Source: Dyadobacter fermentans
GTDB taxonomy: Bacteria; Bacteroidota; Bacteroidia; Cytophagales; Spirosomataceae
Length of the DNA stretch: 64,000 nucleotides
Assembly (NCBI RefSeq): GCF_019924045.1
Contig: NZ_JAHXBN010000007.1
Location: 186,001 to 250,000 of the forward strand
Direction: 5' to 3'
This document shows positions 9,148 to 17,624 of this stretch, piece after piece; the stretch's first letter is position 1, and every line of letters begins with the position of its first letter. The translations under genes were made by a program, and so were the position numbers. The notes below the pieces were generated by a model. The model did no database searches and had not been told where the DNA came from. It saw only the letters and a program-made list of their open reading frames with translations.

Positions 9148-10770
9148 CTAGTTATTCCGATTGCTTCGATCCAGGAACAAATACCGGGCGTCATCGTATT
9201 TTACGGCTTTCGATTCGGTGTTCAGGATCATCACGGGTGGCGTAGCGTCGTTAGGCTGCGCTGCCTGCCATTCGGGAAGTTTATCGCCATTGGGGTTGCC
9301 CTTGATGATGAAGTTGGCAAAGTAGTTCAGCATGGTTTCGGATACTTTGTAATCATCCGGCGTCCAGGCATAGTCTTTCACCAGATCCAGGTTTCCCATG
9401 CAATATTCTATTTCGCAGGCATGCGGCGCCCCGATGGGCTCGGGCATTTTATTGCCGCCCTGCTGCACGCCTCCGGCCAGGCCGGGAGTCAGGTTTTTAT
9501 CAACGAGGGGCGGGCGCAATTTGCTGTAAAGATAACGGTACACAGGCTGGTTGCTGCTTTTACGATGTACATCAAACCACTTCCAGGTGCTGTAAACGAT
9601 GAACCGGTCGGAGGCGAGGTTCGTGGCAGCCCATTCAATTTCCTTTGCATCGCCGTGCGGATACACTTTCAAAACCTCCTCCCATTCATTGGGATAAGCT
9701 TCTTTGATTTTTTTAACCAGATTTTCCTCGTTGATAGGGCCTTGTGTAAAAGCTGCCCCCGGAATTTCCGCCGAATTCCAGCCCACCAGCAAAGGAACCT
9801 GAGCTTGTTCCCTGGCCTTGAAAATTTCCAGCATACTCTTCGGAAGAAAATACCCGTCGATCACCGAAGGAAAACCGAAACGTTTGGATTCCGTGTAAGC
9901 TTCGTATAGCTCACGCGTGCTGGCGGCTCTGAGTTGCGCCAGGGATGTGTAACCGGCCTTTTGAGCAAAATCGGCACCTACCTTTTCGGCTTCGGCCAAC
10001 GGTACCGCCGACAATGCGCCCATTCCGGAGCCGCTTTCCCCAATTGCACCGGCTATCAGGTTCCTGGATAGCGGGGAGGCCATTTGCGCACTCACGGAAA
10101 CCGACCCGGCCGACTCGCCGGCTATGGTCACTTTTTTAGGATCGCCGCCAAATGCTGCAATGTTTTTGTTCACCCATTTGAGGGCAAAAGCCTGGTCCAG
10201 CAAACCATAATTGCCTGATGCCTTGTACGATGCTTCTTTGCTTAACTCGGGGTGCGCAAAGAAGCCGAACAGGCCCAACCGGTAGTTGACTGTAACCACC
10301 ACAATGCCCTTTTTCGCCATTGCAGCACCGTCATAGCGCGGCTCGGAGCCGTCACCGGCAACAAAGCCGCCGCCATAGAAATACACCAGTACGGGGAGCC
10401 CCTTGGTGTCGCGTTTGGCGGGTGACCATACATTCAGGTACAGGCAATCCTCGCTGATACCGTTCGATCGGAATCCCATGTCGCCGAACACAGGTGCCTG
10501 GATGGCACGCGGACCGAACGCTTTCGTTTGTTTGACGCCTGTCCAGTTGCCGGGCGCTTGCGGCGCTTTCCACCGGAGGTCGCCTACGGGTGGTTTGGCA
10601 AAAGGTATGCCCAGGTAGTACTGCAGGCCGGTTTTAGTGTCGTACAGGCCCTCAATGGTCCCGTTTTCAACTTTTGCCTGCACCGGAAAACCATTGTTGC
10701 CCTGGGCAAACAGGCCGGTGTTATCAACGAGGCACAACAGGAGTGCCGCTACGAAAAGGAATGTTTTCAT
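9148..10770 (-). CDS. Secreted type B carboxylesterase
   Basis: A 540-residue esterase of the carboxylesterase/cholinesterase family, predicted to be exported (signal peptide ending LFAQ at about residue 23). The oxyanion motif is YFYGGGFVAGDG near 130-141, the nucleophile is Ser220 in AGESAGS, and the likely catalytic His is in GAPHACEIEY near residue 455. The N-terminal fingerprint EDCLYLNVWSP (107-117) is typical. It hydrolyses carboxylic esters; the natural substrate is not evident, though acylated plant glycans or aromatic esters would suit a glycan-degrading bacterium. It is divergent from a NrtR-like regulator, with a 23-base dyad directly before its start codon, so it is probably controlled by that regulator. 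Confidence 0.92.
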   Translation of the reverse strand: MKTFLFVAALLLCLVDNTGLFAQGNNGFPVQAKVENGTIEGLYDTKTGLQYYLGIPFAKPPVGDLRWKAPQAPGNWTGVKQTKAFGPRAIQAPVFGDMGFRSNGISEDCLYLNVWSPAKRDTKGLPVLVYFYGGGFVAGDGSEPRYDGAAMAKKGIVVVTVNYRLGLFGFFAHPELSKEASYKASGNYGLLDQAFALKWVNKNIAAFGGDPKKVTIAGESAGSVSVSAQMASPLSRNLIAGAIGESGSGMGALSAVPLAEAEKVGADFAQKAGYTSLAQLRAASTRELYEAYTESKRFGFPSVIDGYFLPKSMLEIFKAREQAQVPLLVGWNSAEIPGAAFTQGPINEENLVKKIKEAYPNEWEEVLKVYPHGDAKEIEWAATNLASDRFIVYSTWKWFDVHRKSSNQPVYRYLYSKLRPPLVDKNLTPGLAGGVQQGGNKMPEPIGAPHACEIEYCMGNLDLVKDYAWTPDDYKVSETMLNYFANFIIKGNPNGDKLPEWQAAQPNDATPPVMILNTESKAVKYDDARYLFLDRSNRNN

Positions 10771-10772
10771 CT

Positions 10773-10795
10773 TATTGTCTCAGTTTGTGACAATA
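10773..10795. promoter_or_regulatory. Candidate operator: perfect 7-base dyad between esterase and Nudix regulator
   Basis: TATTGTC at 10773-10779 is mirrored by GACAATA at 10789-10795 with a 9-base spacer. It lies two bases from the esterase start codon, in the 76-base divergent intergenic region. It is a reasonable binding site for the neighbouring NrtR-like regulator, but this is inference from position and symmetry. Confidence 0.5.
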
Positions 10796-10846
10796 GTAGT
10801 TGGTAATTATCAGAAGTGCTAACTATTTTTGAGGAAAATTTTAGAA

Positions 10847-11539
10847 ATGCCCCAAACGGCTTATTTACCCCATATTGCTTACGACTCCGTGATCTTTGGC
10901 TTTTCAGAAGGTGACCTGAAAATCCTGATTATGGAATATCACAACACCGGTCTGTTTGCATTACCGGGCGGGTTCGTGCAATTGCAGGAAAATCTGAATG
11001 ATGCGGTACTGCGAGGTTTGAATGAGCGGACGGGCCTGACGGACATCTACCTCGAACAATTTTATACGTTTGGCGATTTCAGCCGTTTTGACCCGGAAGT
11101 GATGCGTACGTTGCTGGAAGCCAACGGTATCATTCCCGATGAGGAATACCGGTGGATGCTGGACCGGTTTATTTCGGTGGCCTATTATGCGTTGATCAAT
11201 TACGAAGATGTGACACCCAAGCCGGACGCGCTTTCCGATTCGTGTGAGTGGTACCCGGTCAATGAACTTCCCCAGCTGATTCTCGATCATCAGCACATTG
11301 TTGAAAAAGCCATTCAGACTTTACGCGACAATCTGGACAGAAAACTGGTAGGAGGGAACCTGCTTCCGAGGAAATTCACGATGAATGAACTCCAAAATGT
11401 ATACGAAGCCATTTTAGGGACGAAACTCCGCCGTACAACCTTCCAGCGAAAAATGCTCGCGGCAGACGTACTGACCCGCCACGAGAAGCATTTTTCGGGA
11501 AAGGCACACATGGCCCCTTATTTGTACAGCTTTAAGTAA
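10847..11539 (+). CDS. NrtR/AraR-like transcriptional regulator with degenerate Nudix domain
   Basis: A 230-residue protein. Residues 10-150 are a Nudix fold, and residues 155-230 are a winged helix (FTMNELQNVYEAILGTKLRR, then FQRKML), the architecture of NrtR and the Bacteroidota AraR regulators. The Nudix box reads GFVQLQENLNDAVLRGLNER, then TGL. The RE and EE pairs needed to bind catalytic metal are RG and ER here, so hydrolase activity is unlikely and ligand-controlled DNA binding is favoured. I chose ATG at 10847 over the in-frame TTG at 10829 because GAGGAAAA sits just upstream of it. It is divergent from the carboxylesterase, its most probable target. Confidence 0.85.
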   Translation: MPQTAYLPHIAYDSVIFGFSEGDLKILIMEYHNTGLFALPGGFVQLQENLNDAVLRGLNERTGLTDIYLEQFYTFGDFSRFDPEVMRTLLEANGIIPDEEYRWMLDRFISVAYYALINYEDVTPKPDALSDSCEWYPVNELPQLILDHQHIVEKAIQTLRDNLDRKLVGGNLLPRKFTMNELQNVYEAILGTKLRRTTFQRKMLAADVLTRHEKHFSGKAHMAPYLYSFK

Positions 11540-11569
11540 TGTGCCCAGAGGTTCTGGACGCCGGAAACC

Positions 11570-11610
11570 GGGGCAGATCCAAGCACTCTTGAATCCGCCC
11601 CTAGATTTTT
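11570..11610 (+). terminator. Rho-independent terminator after the Nudix regulator
   Basis: An imperfect stem pairs GGGGC-GAT-CAAG with CTTG-ATC-GCCCC (two single mismatches, loop CACT) and is followed by TAGATTTTT. It lies 30 bases past the stop codon and just before the convergent SDR gene. Confidence 0.65.
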
Positions 11611-11614
11611 GCGA

Positions 11615-12373
11615 CTAGCGAGTCGTATACCCGCCATTGGCGAAAATCGTCTGACCGGTAATCCACCAGCCATCCGTCACCAGGAACGCTACAAGCGGGG
11701 CAATATCGGCGATGTCGGTAAGCCCTCCGAGTGCCGAAGCTGATTTGTGGTAGGCTACCGCATCAGCGCTTTCCTGGCCGTAAAAGAATGGTGTGTCCAT
11801 CGGGCCGGGCGCCACGGCGGTTACCGAAATGCCCCTGGCACCGAACTCCTTGGAAGCGGCGCGGGTATAGTGTTCTACCGGTGCTTTTTGCCCGGCGTAG
11901 GTGGAATACAAACCGGTGTACGCGGCCAGAAGGGACGTGACGATCGTGCATATTTTGCCGTTTTCATTGAGCTTCTTGCCGGCTTCACCGATAAAAAAGT
12001 ACGCCACTTTGGAGTTAATATCCGCCATGCTGTCGTATTCTGCCTCGGTGGTTTCGGTGAATGGCTTTTTCAAAACCTTGCCAACGGTATTCACGGCGAT
12101 GTCGATGCCGCCGAATTGCGCGATTGTTTCGTCGAAAAACCGGGTGATGTTGTTGATTTGGGTGAGGTCGCCCTGGAATAGGTAGCCATCGGCACCTTCG
12201 GCCTTTACGGCTGCCAGTGTTGCTTCCGCGTCGGAACGGGAGCTTTCGCTGTTGTAATGAATCGCAATTTTGGCCGCGCCTTTCTTTGCAAAATCACGGG
12301 CCAGCAAACCTCCGAGGTTCTTGCCTCCACCTGCGATCAATACTACTTTACCTTTGAGATCGTTTCTTGACAT
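11615..12373 (-). CDS. SDR family oxidoreductase
   Basis: A 252-residue short-chain dehydrogenase. The N-terminal Rossmann motif is AGGGKNLGG, a variant of TGxxxGxG. The central motif is NTVG in place of NNAG, and the active-site pair is in STYAGQKAPVEHYTRAASKE (YxxxK is YAGQK). The C-terminal PGPMDTPFF and ITGQTIFANGG segments are typical of the classical family. It probably reduces a carbonyl group or oxidises an alcohol with NAD(P)H; the substrate is unknown. A short AraC regulator lies 76 bases upstream on the same strand and may control it. Confidence 0.88.
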   Translation of the reverse strand: MSRNDLKGKVVLIAGGGKNLGGLLARDFAKKGAAKIAIHYNSESSRSDAEATLAAVKAEGADGYLFQGDLTQINNITRFFDETIAQFGGIDIAVNTVGKVLKKPFTETTEAEYDSMADINSKVAYFFIGEAGKKLNENGKICTIVTSLLAAYTGLYSTYAGQKAPVEHYTRAASKEFGARGISVTAVAPGPMDTPFFYGQESADAVAYHKSASALGGLTDIADIAPLVAFLVTDGWWITGQTIFANGGYTTR

Positions 12374-12449
12374 TATTCCTGATTTTTAGTTAATAATGCC
12401 AAAGGTAGACCGTCCGCCACGAGCGGTTATGGTGAACTTTTCAGATTTT

Positions 12450-12830
12450 TCAGTCAGTGACCGATGTCTTTTGCCGATATTGTCCCGGCGTTATTCCAGC
12501 GTATTTTTTGTAGAATTTCGTGAAATTGGAAGGGTCATAACTCAGTTTCCGGGCAATCTCCGCAGCCGGATAATCCGTTTCATCCATCATCCTGTTTGCC
12601 TTTTCAAGGATCTTTTGAATGTAAAAATGGCAAGGATGGTTTCCCGTTGCCTGCTTAACAACGGCAATCAGATGTTTATGATAAACACACAGCTCCCCGG
12701 CAATATCGCTGAGCTCCATCATTTCCGTTTGCCGGCCGGCAGCGAGGTCCGAAAGGTGCGCGTCAATCAGCTTAAAGTAAGCGTTAACCAATTCCAGATG
12801 TCGTGCTGCGGTGCTTTCTTCTGTTACCAT
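12450..12830 (-). CDS. Short AraC family regulator (DNA-binding domain only)
   Basis: A protein of only 126 residues, against about 270-300 for the usual AraC member. The helix-turn-helix pair fills residues 40-120 (ELSDIAGELCVYHKHLIAVV and EIARKLSYDPSNFTKFYKKY). A short N-terminal helix replaces the sensing domain, so a small-molecule response is not obvious and a SoxS/MarA-like, level-controlled mode is possible. The SDR gene lies 76 bases downstream on the same strand, and a lipoprotein hydrolase is divergent upstream. Confidence 0.85.
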   Translation of the reverse strand: MVTEESTAARHLELVNAYFKLIDAHLSDLAAGRQTEMMELSDIAGELCVYHKHLIAVVKQATGNHPCHFYIQKILEKANRMMDETDYPAAEIARKLSYDPSNFTKFYKKYAGITPGQYRQKTSVTD

Positions 12831-13102
12831 AACAGTATTCCTTTTTTGCCTGACTGATGTTTGCGGCTATTTTTCTCTGACAAATTTAGTCGAATACTCT
12901 AAGCAATACTATTCAGGCCCACCCCCTGGCTGGCAATGCTGACTGTGTCAGTATGTAATGCTTAATTTCAAAATGAATTCTTATCCAGGTCAATTACATT
13001 ATTCCCCCACCAGGTTTTAAGCCCCCATCATTGCCGCAATTGCACCCCTTATTGTTTAGGAAGTGTGCCGAGATTTGTATCATCACAAAAAAAGATACAC
13101 TC

Positions 13103-14038
13103 ATGAACAAGCACATCCTTATTATCCTTTTGTTGGTCGTTACCGCTTTCAATTTCGGTTGCCGGCAAGGTTCGACCGAAAACCAGGACAAGCCGGCTGC
13201 ACCGAAAGATTCGGTGGCGGGCCAGCCCATTATGCCATCGAAAAGTGGCTATGCCGATGTTAACGGACTTAAAATGTATTATGAAGTTTACGGAAAGGGA
13301 AAGCCGGTGGTTTTGCTGCACGGGTCGTTTATGAATATTCTTTCCAACTGGTCGCAAATTATCCCGATGCTTGCCGACCGGCAGGTGATCGTCGCCGAAA
13401 TGCAGGCGCACGGCCGTACCCGGGATATTGCCCGGCCGCTGAGTTACGAAGCAATGGCCGACGATGTGTCGGGCCTTCTCAAACTCCTGCAAGTCGACAG
13501 TACCGACATCCTCGGTTACAGTATGGGGGGCGGCGTGGCTTTCCAGTTTGCAGTACGCCACCCCGAACAGCTTCGCAGATTGGTCATACTCTCAGGTACC
13601 TATGCACACAACGGCTGGTGGCCCGACGCCGAAGCAAGCTTTGGGACGATTACCGCGGATATGTTTAAAGGTACACCCATTCAAACCCAGTACGACAGCC
13701 TCGGCAACGACCCAGCGAAGTTCCCTGATTTCGTTAAAAAGGTGATGAGTATCGATCTGAAACCGTATGACTGGTCGAAAGAGGTGAAAAGCATCAAAGC
13801 ACCGATATTTATGGCCATCGGAGATGCCGATGGGGTGCAGTATGAGCATGCGCTGGCACTTTTTCGTGCAAAGGGCGGCGGTAAGATGGGGGATATGCAT
13901 GGGCTGCCCAAATCACGATTGGCAATCCTGCCCGGCACCACGCACATAGGAATGATCATGCAGCGTGCGAACTGGCTTGTCCCCATGATCACCGATTTTC
14001 TGGATTCCGACCTGAAAGCGGCGCCGCCAACTTTCTGA
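13103..14038 (+). CDS. Lipoprotein alpha/beta hydrolase
   Basis: A 311-residue hydrolase with a lipoprotein signal (ILLLVVTAFNFGC, Cys about residue 18), so it is anchored to a membrane facing the periplasm or surface. The alpha/beta hydrolase core begins near residue 50 (VNGLKMYYEVYGKGKPVVLL, then HGS). The nucleophile lies in GYSMGGG; the acid is probably the Asp in IGDADG and the catalytic base the His in GTTHIGM. I chose ATG at 13103; the longer frame from 13031 lacks a signal and is not convincing. Substrate unknown. It is divergent from the short AraC regulator across 272 bases. Confidence 0.87.
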   Translation: MNKHILIILLLVVTAFNFGCRQGSTENQDKPAAPKDSVAGQPIMPSKSGYADVNGLKMYYEVYGKGKPVVLLHGSFMNILSNWSQIIPMLADRQVIVAEMQAHGRTRDIARPLSYEAMADDVSGLLKLLQVDSTDILGYSMGGGVAFQFAVRHPEQLRRLVILSGTYAHNGWWPDAEASFGTITADMFKGTPIQTQYDSLGNDPAKFPDFVKKVMSIDLKPYDWSKEVKSIKAPIFMAIGDADGVQYEHALALFRAKGGGKMGDMHGLPKSRLAILPGTTHIGMIMQRANWLVPMITDFLDSDLKAAPPTF

Positions 14039-14109
14039 CGGCCGACACGCGTGCCCGAAAACCGGCTGTCACGTTCCGCGATAAGCGCCGGCAGTGCGCA
14101 ATGGACCCG

Positions 14110-14145
14110 AAAAAAAATAGCCTCCGGGAATTTCCCGGAGGCTAT
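14110..14145 (-). terminator. Rho-independent terminator for the T9SS protein gene
   Basis: A perfect 14-base stem (14117-14130 with 14132-14145, ATAGCCTCCGGGAA and its complement) adjoins a run of eight A on the plus strand, which is a U tract for the minus-strand transcript. It lies about 30 bases past the stop of the gene at 14174. Confidence 0.88.
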
Positions 14146-14173
14146 GCATTAAGTGGTTTAACACATGAAGCAA

Positions 14174-15448
14174 TTACTCTGCAACGATGATCTTCTGAGA
14201 TCTTACGGCCCCATCTTTGTTAACGACTTTCACGAGGTACATGCCGGCGGCAAGTCCATCGACCGTGAACGTTCCGCCCGCCGCAATGCCGGCTTCCTTA
14301 ACGGTTTTTCCGTTCATATCAATCACGGAAATGCTCTTGACATGGTCCGCATTCTGAATGTACACGATATCGCGTGCAGGGTTCGGGTAGGCGAGTTGAT
14401 TAGAAATGTTATCGAAAGCCACGCTTCTGATGGAACTGTAAGCGAATGTCTCGTCTCTGTCCACCATTTTCAGGCGATAGAGATTATCGCCGCCTAGTGG
14501 GGCTGCATCAGTGAACGTGTATTTCACCAGCACTTTGCTTTCACCGGTAGATGCCACCGTCCCGATCCTGCTCCAGGCCTTGCCATTCGCGCTACGCTCG
14601 ATTTCGAAGCGGTCGCTGTTCGATTCAGCGGTGGTCGACCAGGCCAGTGATGCGGTAGTACCTTCCTTGCGGGCGTCGAATGCCACCAGCGTGACCGGTA
14701 ATGCGACGTTTGCGCCTAATGTAAATGCCGAATAGGTGTCGGGTGTCACATTGTTAGCGGTGATGCTGCCGGGGCCGGCCAATGTACCGATCGTACCACC
14801 CGCCCTACCCAGGCTTTCCCAGCGGGAGCTATCTGCATTGTATCCTACTATGATCAGATTTGCAATGTTCGAGCTCGTCAGTGCATCCAGATTGCTGGCA
14901 GCATCCCAGGTAAGCGTGATGTTGACAGGTCCCGCGCCGTCCAGGTCCCAATATTCTACGGCACTTACGCCGGTCACATCGGATCTCATGTTCGTGAGCG
15001 GAAAGGGTGCTCCCGCGGGCAAGGTAGCTGCGCCGGCGCTTCCTGAGAAGTAGGCCGCTTTGTACACACCCGACGCCGGAGGAGCGGAAATGCCAATCTT
15101 ACGCAGTTTCGTGCCATTGCCGACAGGGAAAGTAAATGCGCTGTTTCCGTCTTTGGACACGTAACCGTCTACATGGTTCGCATCGTCCTCACCTGTGTAC
15201 GAGCCTGCGGTGCCGAAGCCCAGGATGCCTGGGGTCAGGGCCCGAGTGGCTTTGATGATCCCGGGTTGGATGCCTGCCCCGCCTGTGAGGAACGTATGCG
15301 CACCGAACACGGTCATCTGTGTGCCTTCGGAGATGACCGTATTTCCCTGGCTGCTCGACTGCGCAGCCGCGGGATCGGTCATTAGCGTGAGCGACAGGCA
15401 CAATGCCGCGCTCAGGCCAAAGAGCTTTTTATGGATGATTTTGTGCAT
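14174..15448 (-). CDS. Secreted protein with T9SS type A sorting domain
   Basis: A 424-residue exported protein (signal peptide ending DPAAAQ near residue 30). Residues 35-250 form an uncharacterised beta-rich region of a type common in Cytophagales (VISEGTQMTVFGAHTFLTGG, and a segment with YWDLDGAGPVNITLTWDA). An Ig-like module from ALPVTLVAFDARKEG and a C-terminal sorting domain (AYPNPARDIVYIQN) follow. It starts 7 bases after the S74 tail-fibre-like gene, so the two are almost certainly co-transcribed. The pair probably builds a surface structure; no enzymatic motif is visible. Confidence 0.82.
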   Translation of the reverse strand: MHKIIHKKLFGLSAALCLSLTLMTDPAAAQSSSQGNTVISEGTQMTVFGAHTFLTGGAGIQPGIIKATRALTPGILGFGTAGSYTGEDDANHVDGYVSKDGNSAFTFPVGNGTKLRKIGISAPPASGVYKAAYFSGSAGAATLPAGAPFPLTNMRSDVTGVSAVEYWDLDGAGPVNITLTWDAASNLDALTSSNIANLIIVGYNADSSRWESLGRAGGTIGTLAGPGSITANNVTPDTYSAFTLGANVALPVTLVAFDARKEGTTASLAWSTTAESNSDRFEIERSANGKAWSRIGTVASTGESKVLVKYTFTDAAPLGGDNLYRLKMVDRDETFAYSSIRSVAFDNISNQLAYPNPARDIVYIQNADHVKSISVIDMNGKTVKEAGIAAGGTFTVDGLAAGMYLVKVVNKDGAVRSQKIIVAE

Positions 15449-15455
15449 AGTTCAC

Positions 15456-16982
15456 TCATTTTGAAATGGTAGCCTCGGATTTCTGCTGCTCGGCGTTGCC
15501 CAACATCGCCTTGATGCCGGCCACCTCAGCTTTGAGCGCGTTCATTTCGCTCAGTTGTGCTTTCAAAGCAGCGATTTCTTTTTGCTGGTCTTGAACGGCT
15601 TTTACCAGGAGTGGAGTGAGTTTGCTGTAATCCACCATCCAGGCCTTCACTTTGACATCCTCATTTCCTTTCGAAACTGCTTCCGGGTAAACTTTGTAAA
15701 GATCCTGTGCTATAAAACCGGTGGTACGTGTTTTGGCTTCATCGCTAATATAGTTGTAATCAACCACACCGATTTTCATCAAATCCTCGATTGAATAACG
15801 GGTATTTTTGATATTCTCTTTCAAACGACGGTCAGATGCATTGTTATAAAATACGGTTAGGCCGGCTGCACGCTCAATGCTTCCTACCTGTCCGGCAGGT
15901 ATGCGGAATGCCATAAAAGGAGACTCGTTGGGAGTAGTTCCGATTTTAGTCAAAACGACGTTTGGATCACTTGGGTTGGTATGAACAAACAGCTGGGCTC
16001 TATTTTGACTTTCTTCAAAATAAAGGCGCAAACCAGCCATGGAAGCAGATGCATCACTAAAATTTTCGCCGTCTTGGTTTGGAGCAGCCAACAACAGTTG
16101 CCCATTGACGTGCATCAGGCGCTTTGGGTCCGTTACATTAACACCCACTTGTCCATTCAAACCAATTACCATTCGAGCACTGAGGTTACCACCTGTGTTA
16201 GTATTGAAAGCAAGTGCACCCTGGCCGGCGTTGAGGTCATTGCGAAGGCTGATACGGAACAAATTAGGGTTTGCAGCGTTCCGACCGAAATCAATGTAAG
16301 GTCCTTGAACTGGTGCAAGCGCCAACGTGCGTAATAAACGGAGACCGCCGCCAGGAACAATCGTTGTAGAGCCCCCGTTGTCGGAACGACGGGCGATTAT
16401 ATGTCCGATGCGGGAAATCGTTCCTCCTTTTGCACCTCCGGCATCTACTGTGTTAGATGTCGCACCCAGAAAAAACGGTGTGCTGCTGGTTGCACCAGTG
16501 TAAACAGCCCATACGCCACCTTTACAAAGATACCGGTCTCCCGATATAGAACCATCTGACGCTTCGGAGATATCGTTCCAGATTGTTCCTTCGGGGTCAG
16601 ATCCACAACTTCCACCAACTGTCGGAGCTCCCTCTCTGTAAACTTCTTTACCAACTGGGACAGCGGTCACCAGTCTAACCCAGGCGTTGCCGTCCCAGTA
16701 ATACTCGCCCTGTTGCAATTCACTATTCGTGGTAGTGTTGAACACATGCATACCTTCCACGGCATTGGTGACCGGTGCGGCGGTACCAAGAGAAGTAAGT
16801 GGTACGCGTGGCAACAAAAGCCCTTTTGATGTACTTTCCAGTTCCAGAATTGAACTTCCATTAATCGTATTCGGATTATCCCCGATTTTCACCTGCGCCA
16901 TCAGAGGTGAGCCCACAAAAAGCAATCCGGCGGTGACTCCGAGTGCACCGGCTGTGCGTGTTAGTAGTTGTCTTACTTGCAT
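15456..16982 (-). CDS. Secreted tail-fibre-like protein with S74 intramolecular chaperone domain
   Basis: A 508-residue protein with a signal peptide (ending SPLMAQ near residue 29). The N-terminal part (KIGDNPNTINGSSILELEST, KGLLLPRV) is typical of Bacteroidota exoproteins that resemble phage tail collars. Residues 375-450 hold a peptidase S74 domain: NNASDRRLKENIKNTRY is the usual self-cleavage region, followed by TTGFIAQDLYKVYPEAV. The end is a coiled coil (VQDQQKEIAALKAQLSEMNA). In known cases this domain trimerises the fibre and cuts itself off. No phage genes lie nearby and the signal peptide argues for a cellular surface fibre. It heads a two-gene unit with the T9SS protein. Confidence 0.85.
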   Translation of the reverse strand: MQVRQLLTRTAGALGVTAGLLFVGSPLMAQVKIGDNPNTINGSSILELESTSKGLLLPRVPLTSLGTAAPVTNAVEGMHVFNTTTNSELQQGEYYWDGNAWVRLVTAVPVGKEVYREGAPTVGGSCGSDPEGTIWNDISEASDGSISGDRYLCKGGVWAVYTGATSSTPFFLGATSNTVDAGGAKGGTISRIGHIIARRSDNGGSTTIVPGGGLRLLRTLALAPVQGPYIDFGRNAANPNLFRISLRNDLNAGQGALAFNTNTGGNLSARMVIGLNGQVGVNVTDPKRLMHVNGQLLLAAPNQDGENFSDASASMAGLRLYFEESQNRAQLFVHTNPSDPNVVLTKIGTTPNESPFMAFRIPAGQVGSIERAAGLTVFYNNASDRRLKENIKNTRYSIEDLMKIGVVDYNYISDEAKTRTTGFIAQDLYKVYPEAVSKGNEDVKVKAWMVDYSKLTPLLVKAVQDQQKEIAALKAQLSEMNALKAEVAGIKAMLGNAEQQKSEATISK

Positions 16983-17185
16983 GTTTGGAATTTGTTTTAA
17001 TTAATAATCATTGAAAACGGTATGTAATGAATAAGCGATTGTTCATTGGGTCAGGGGAAAAGGCAAAGCTTCGCCAACGAAATGCGCGGCTTTCAGCCCT
17101 TCATTTCTGAATGGATGTATTTAATCTGTAATGGGGCTTAATGGATCGACTGACCCCGTAAAGGATCAGGTGCTGCCCGCGCAGG

Positions 17186-17218
17186 ACATCTGTCGGATAA
17201 GTCCGTTATGACAGATGT
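17186..17218. promoter_or_regulatory. Perfect 9-base inverted repeat
   Basis: ACATCTGTC at 17186-17194 is mirrored by GACAGATGT at 17210-17218. The 15-base middle can fold further (GGA with TCC). It may be an RNA hairpin or a protein-binding dyad upstream of the S74 gene. Confidence 0.45.
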
Positions 17219-17349
17219 TGCGGTGCAAACTATATCTACAAAGTAGCGGGAAAAATGTATTCGATTCGAGGGATGACTGACAGTCGGATTTTTTGCTCCT
17301 TTTGCAAATATTTGTTTGTCAGTGTGTTAGTGATTTTGATTCCTCTAAA

Positions 17350-17375
17350 CCATAGAAATCATTCTATGGCTTTTT
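17350..17375 (+). terminator. Orphan rho-independent terminator
   Basis: CCATAGAA, loop ATCA, TTCTATGG (17350-17369), then CTTTTT. In the plus direction it follows no annotated gene, so it could end a small RNA or act as an attenuator in the kinase leader. Confidence 0.6.
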
Positions 17376-17624
17376 ATAGGCACTAAACGATGGGTAAGGG
17401 AAATATTTGGCTATTCTCGATGTCTCGATTGTAGTTTCAGTCGAAGTCTGATCGAATATCATAGAAGTAATACTATATATTGACCTACATCTAGAACTTA
17501 TTTGTGTCGTTATTTCTTTTCGCATTCAATGTATTTGGCGTACTTTGCCAGCCCCTCGCAACTAAGTATGCATGCCCTACAGAGCCATCAGTGAACGAAG
17601 CAATCCGAAGTATAGTAAGCCCCG

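Larger units (their letters stand above)
16983..17624. other. 642-base intergenic region between divergent genes
   Basis: No convincing coding frame was found. The part from about 17230 to 17500 is clearly richer in A+T than its surroundings. Two inverted repeats are present (17186-17218 and 17350-17369), the second with a U tract in the plus direction. The promoters of the S74 gene (minus) and of the sensor kinase (plus) must lie here, but I could not fix either one. Confidence 0.6.

Noticed and set aside
13075..13100. TGTATC/GATACA arms before the lipoprotein hydrolase as an operator
   Set aside because: Only six pairs around an A-rich spacer; easily due to chance.
15456..16982. Tail-fibre gene as a sign of a prophage
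   Set aside because: No capsid, terminase, integrase or lysis genes nearby, and the protein has a signal peptide.
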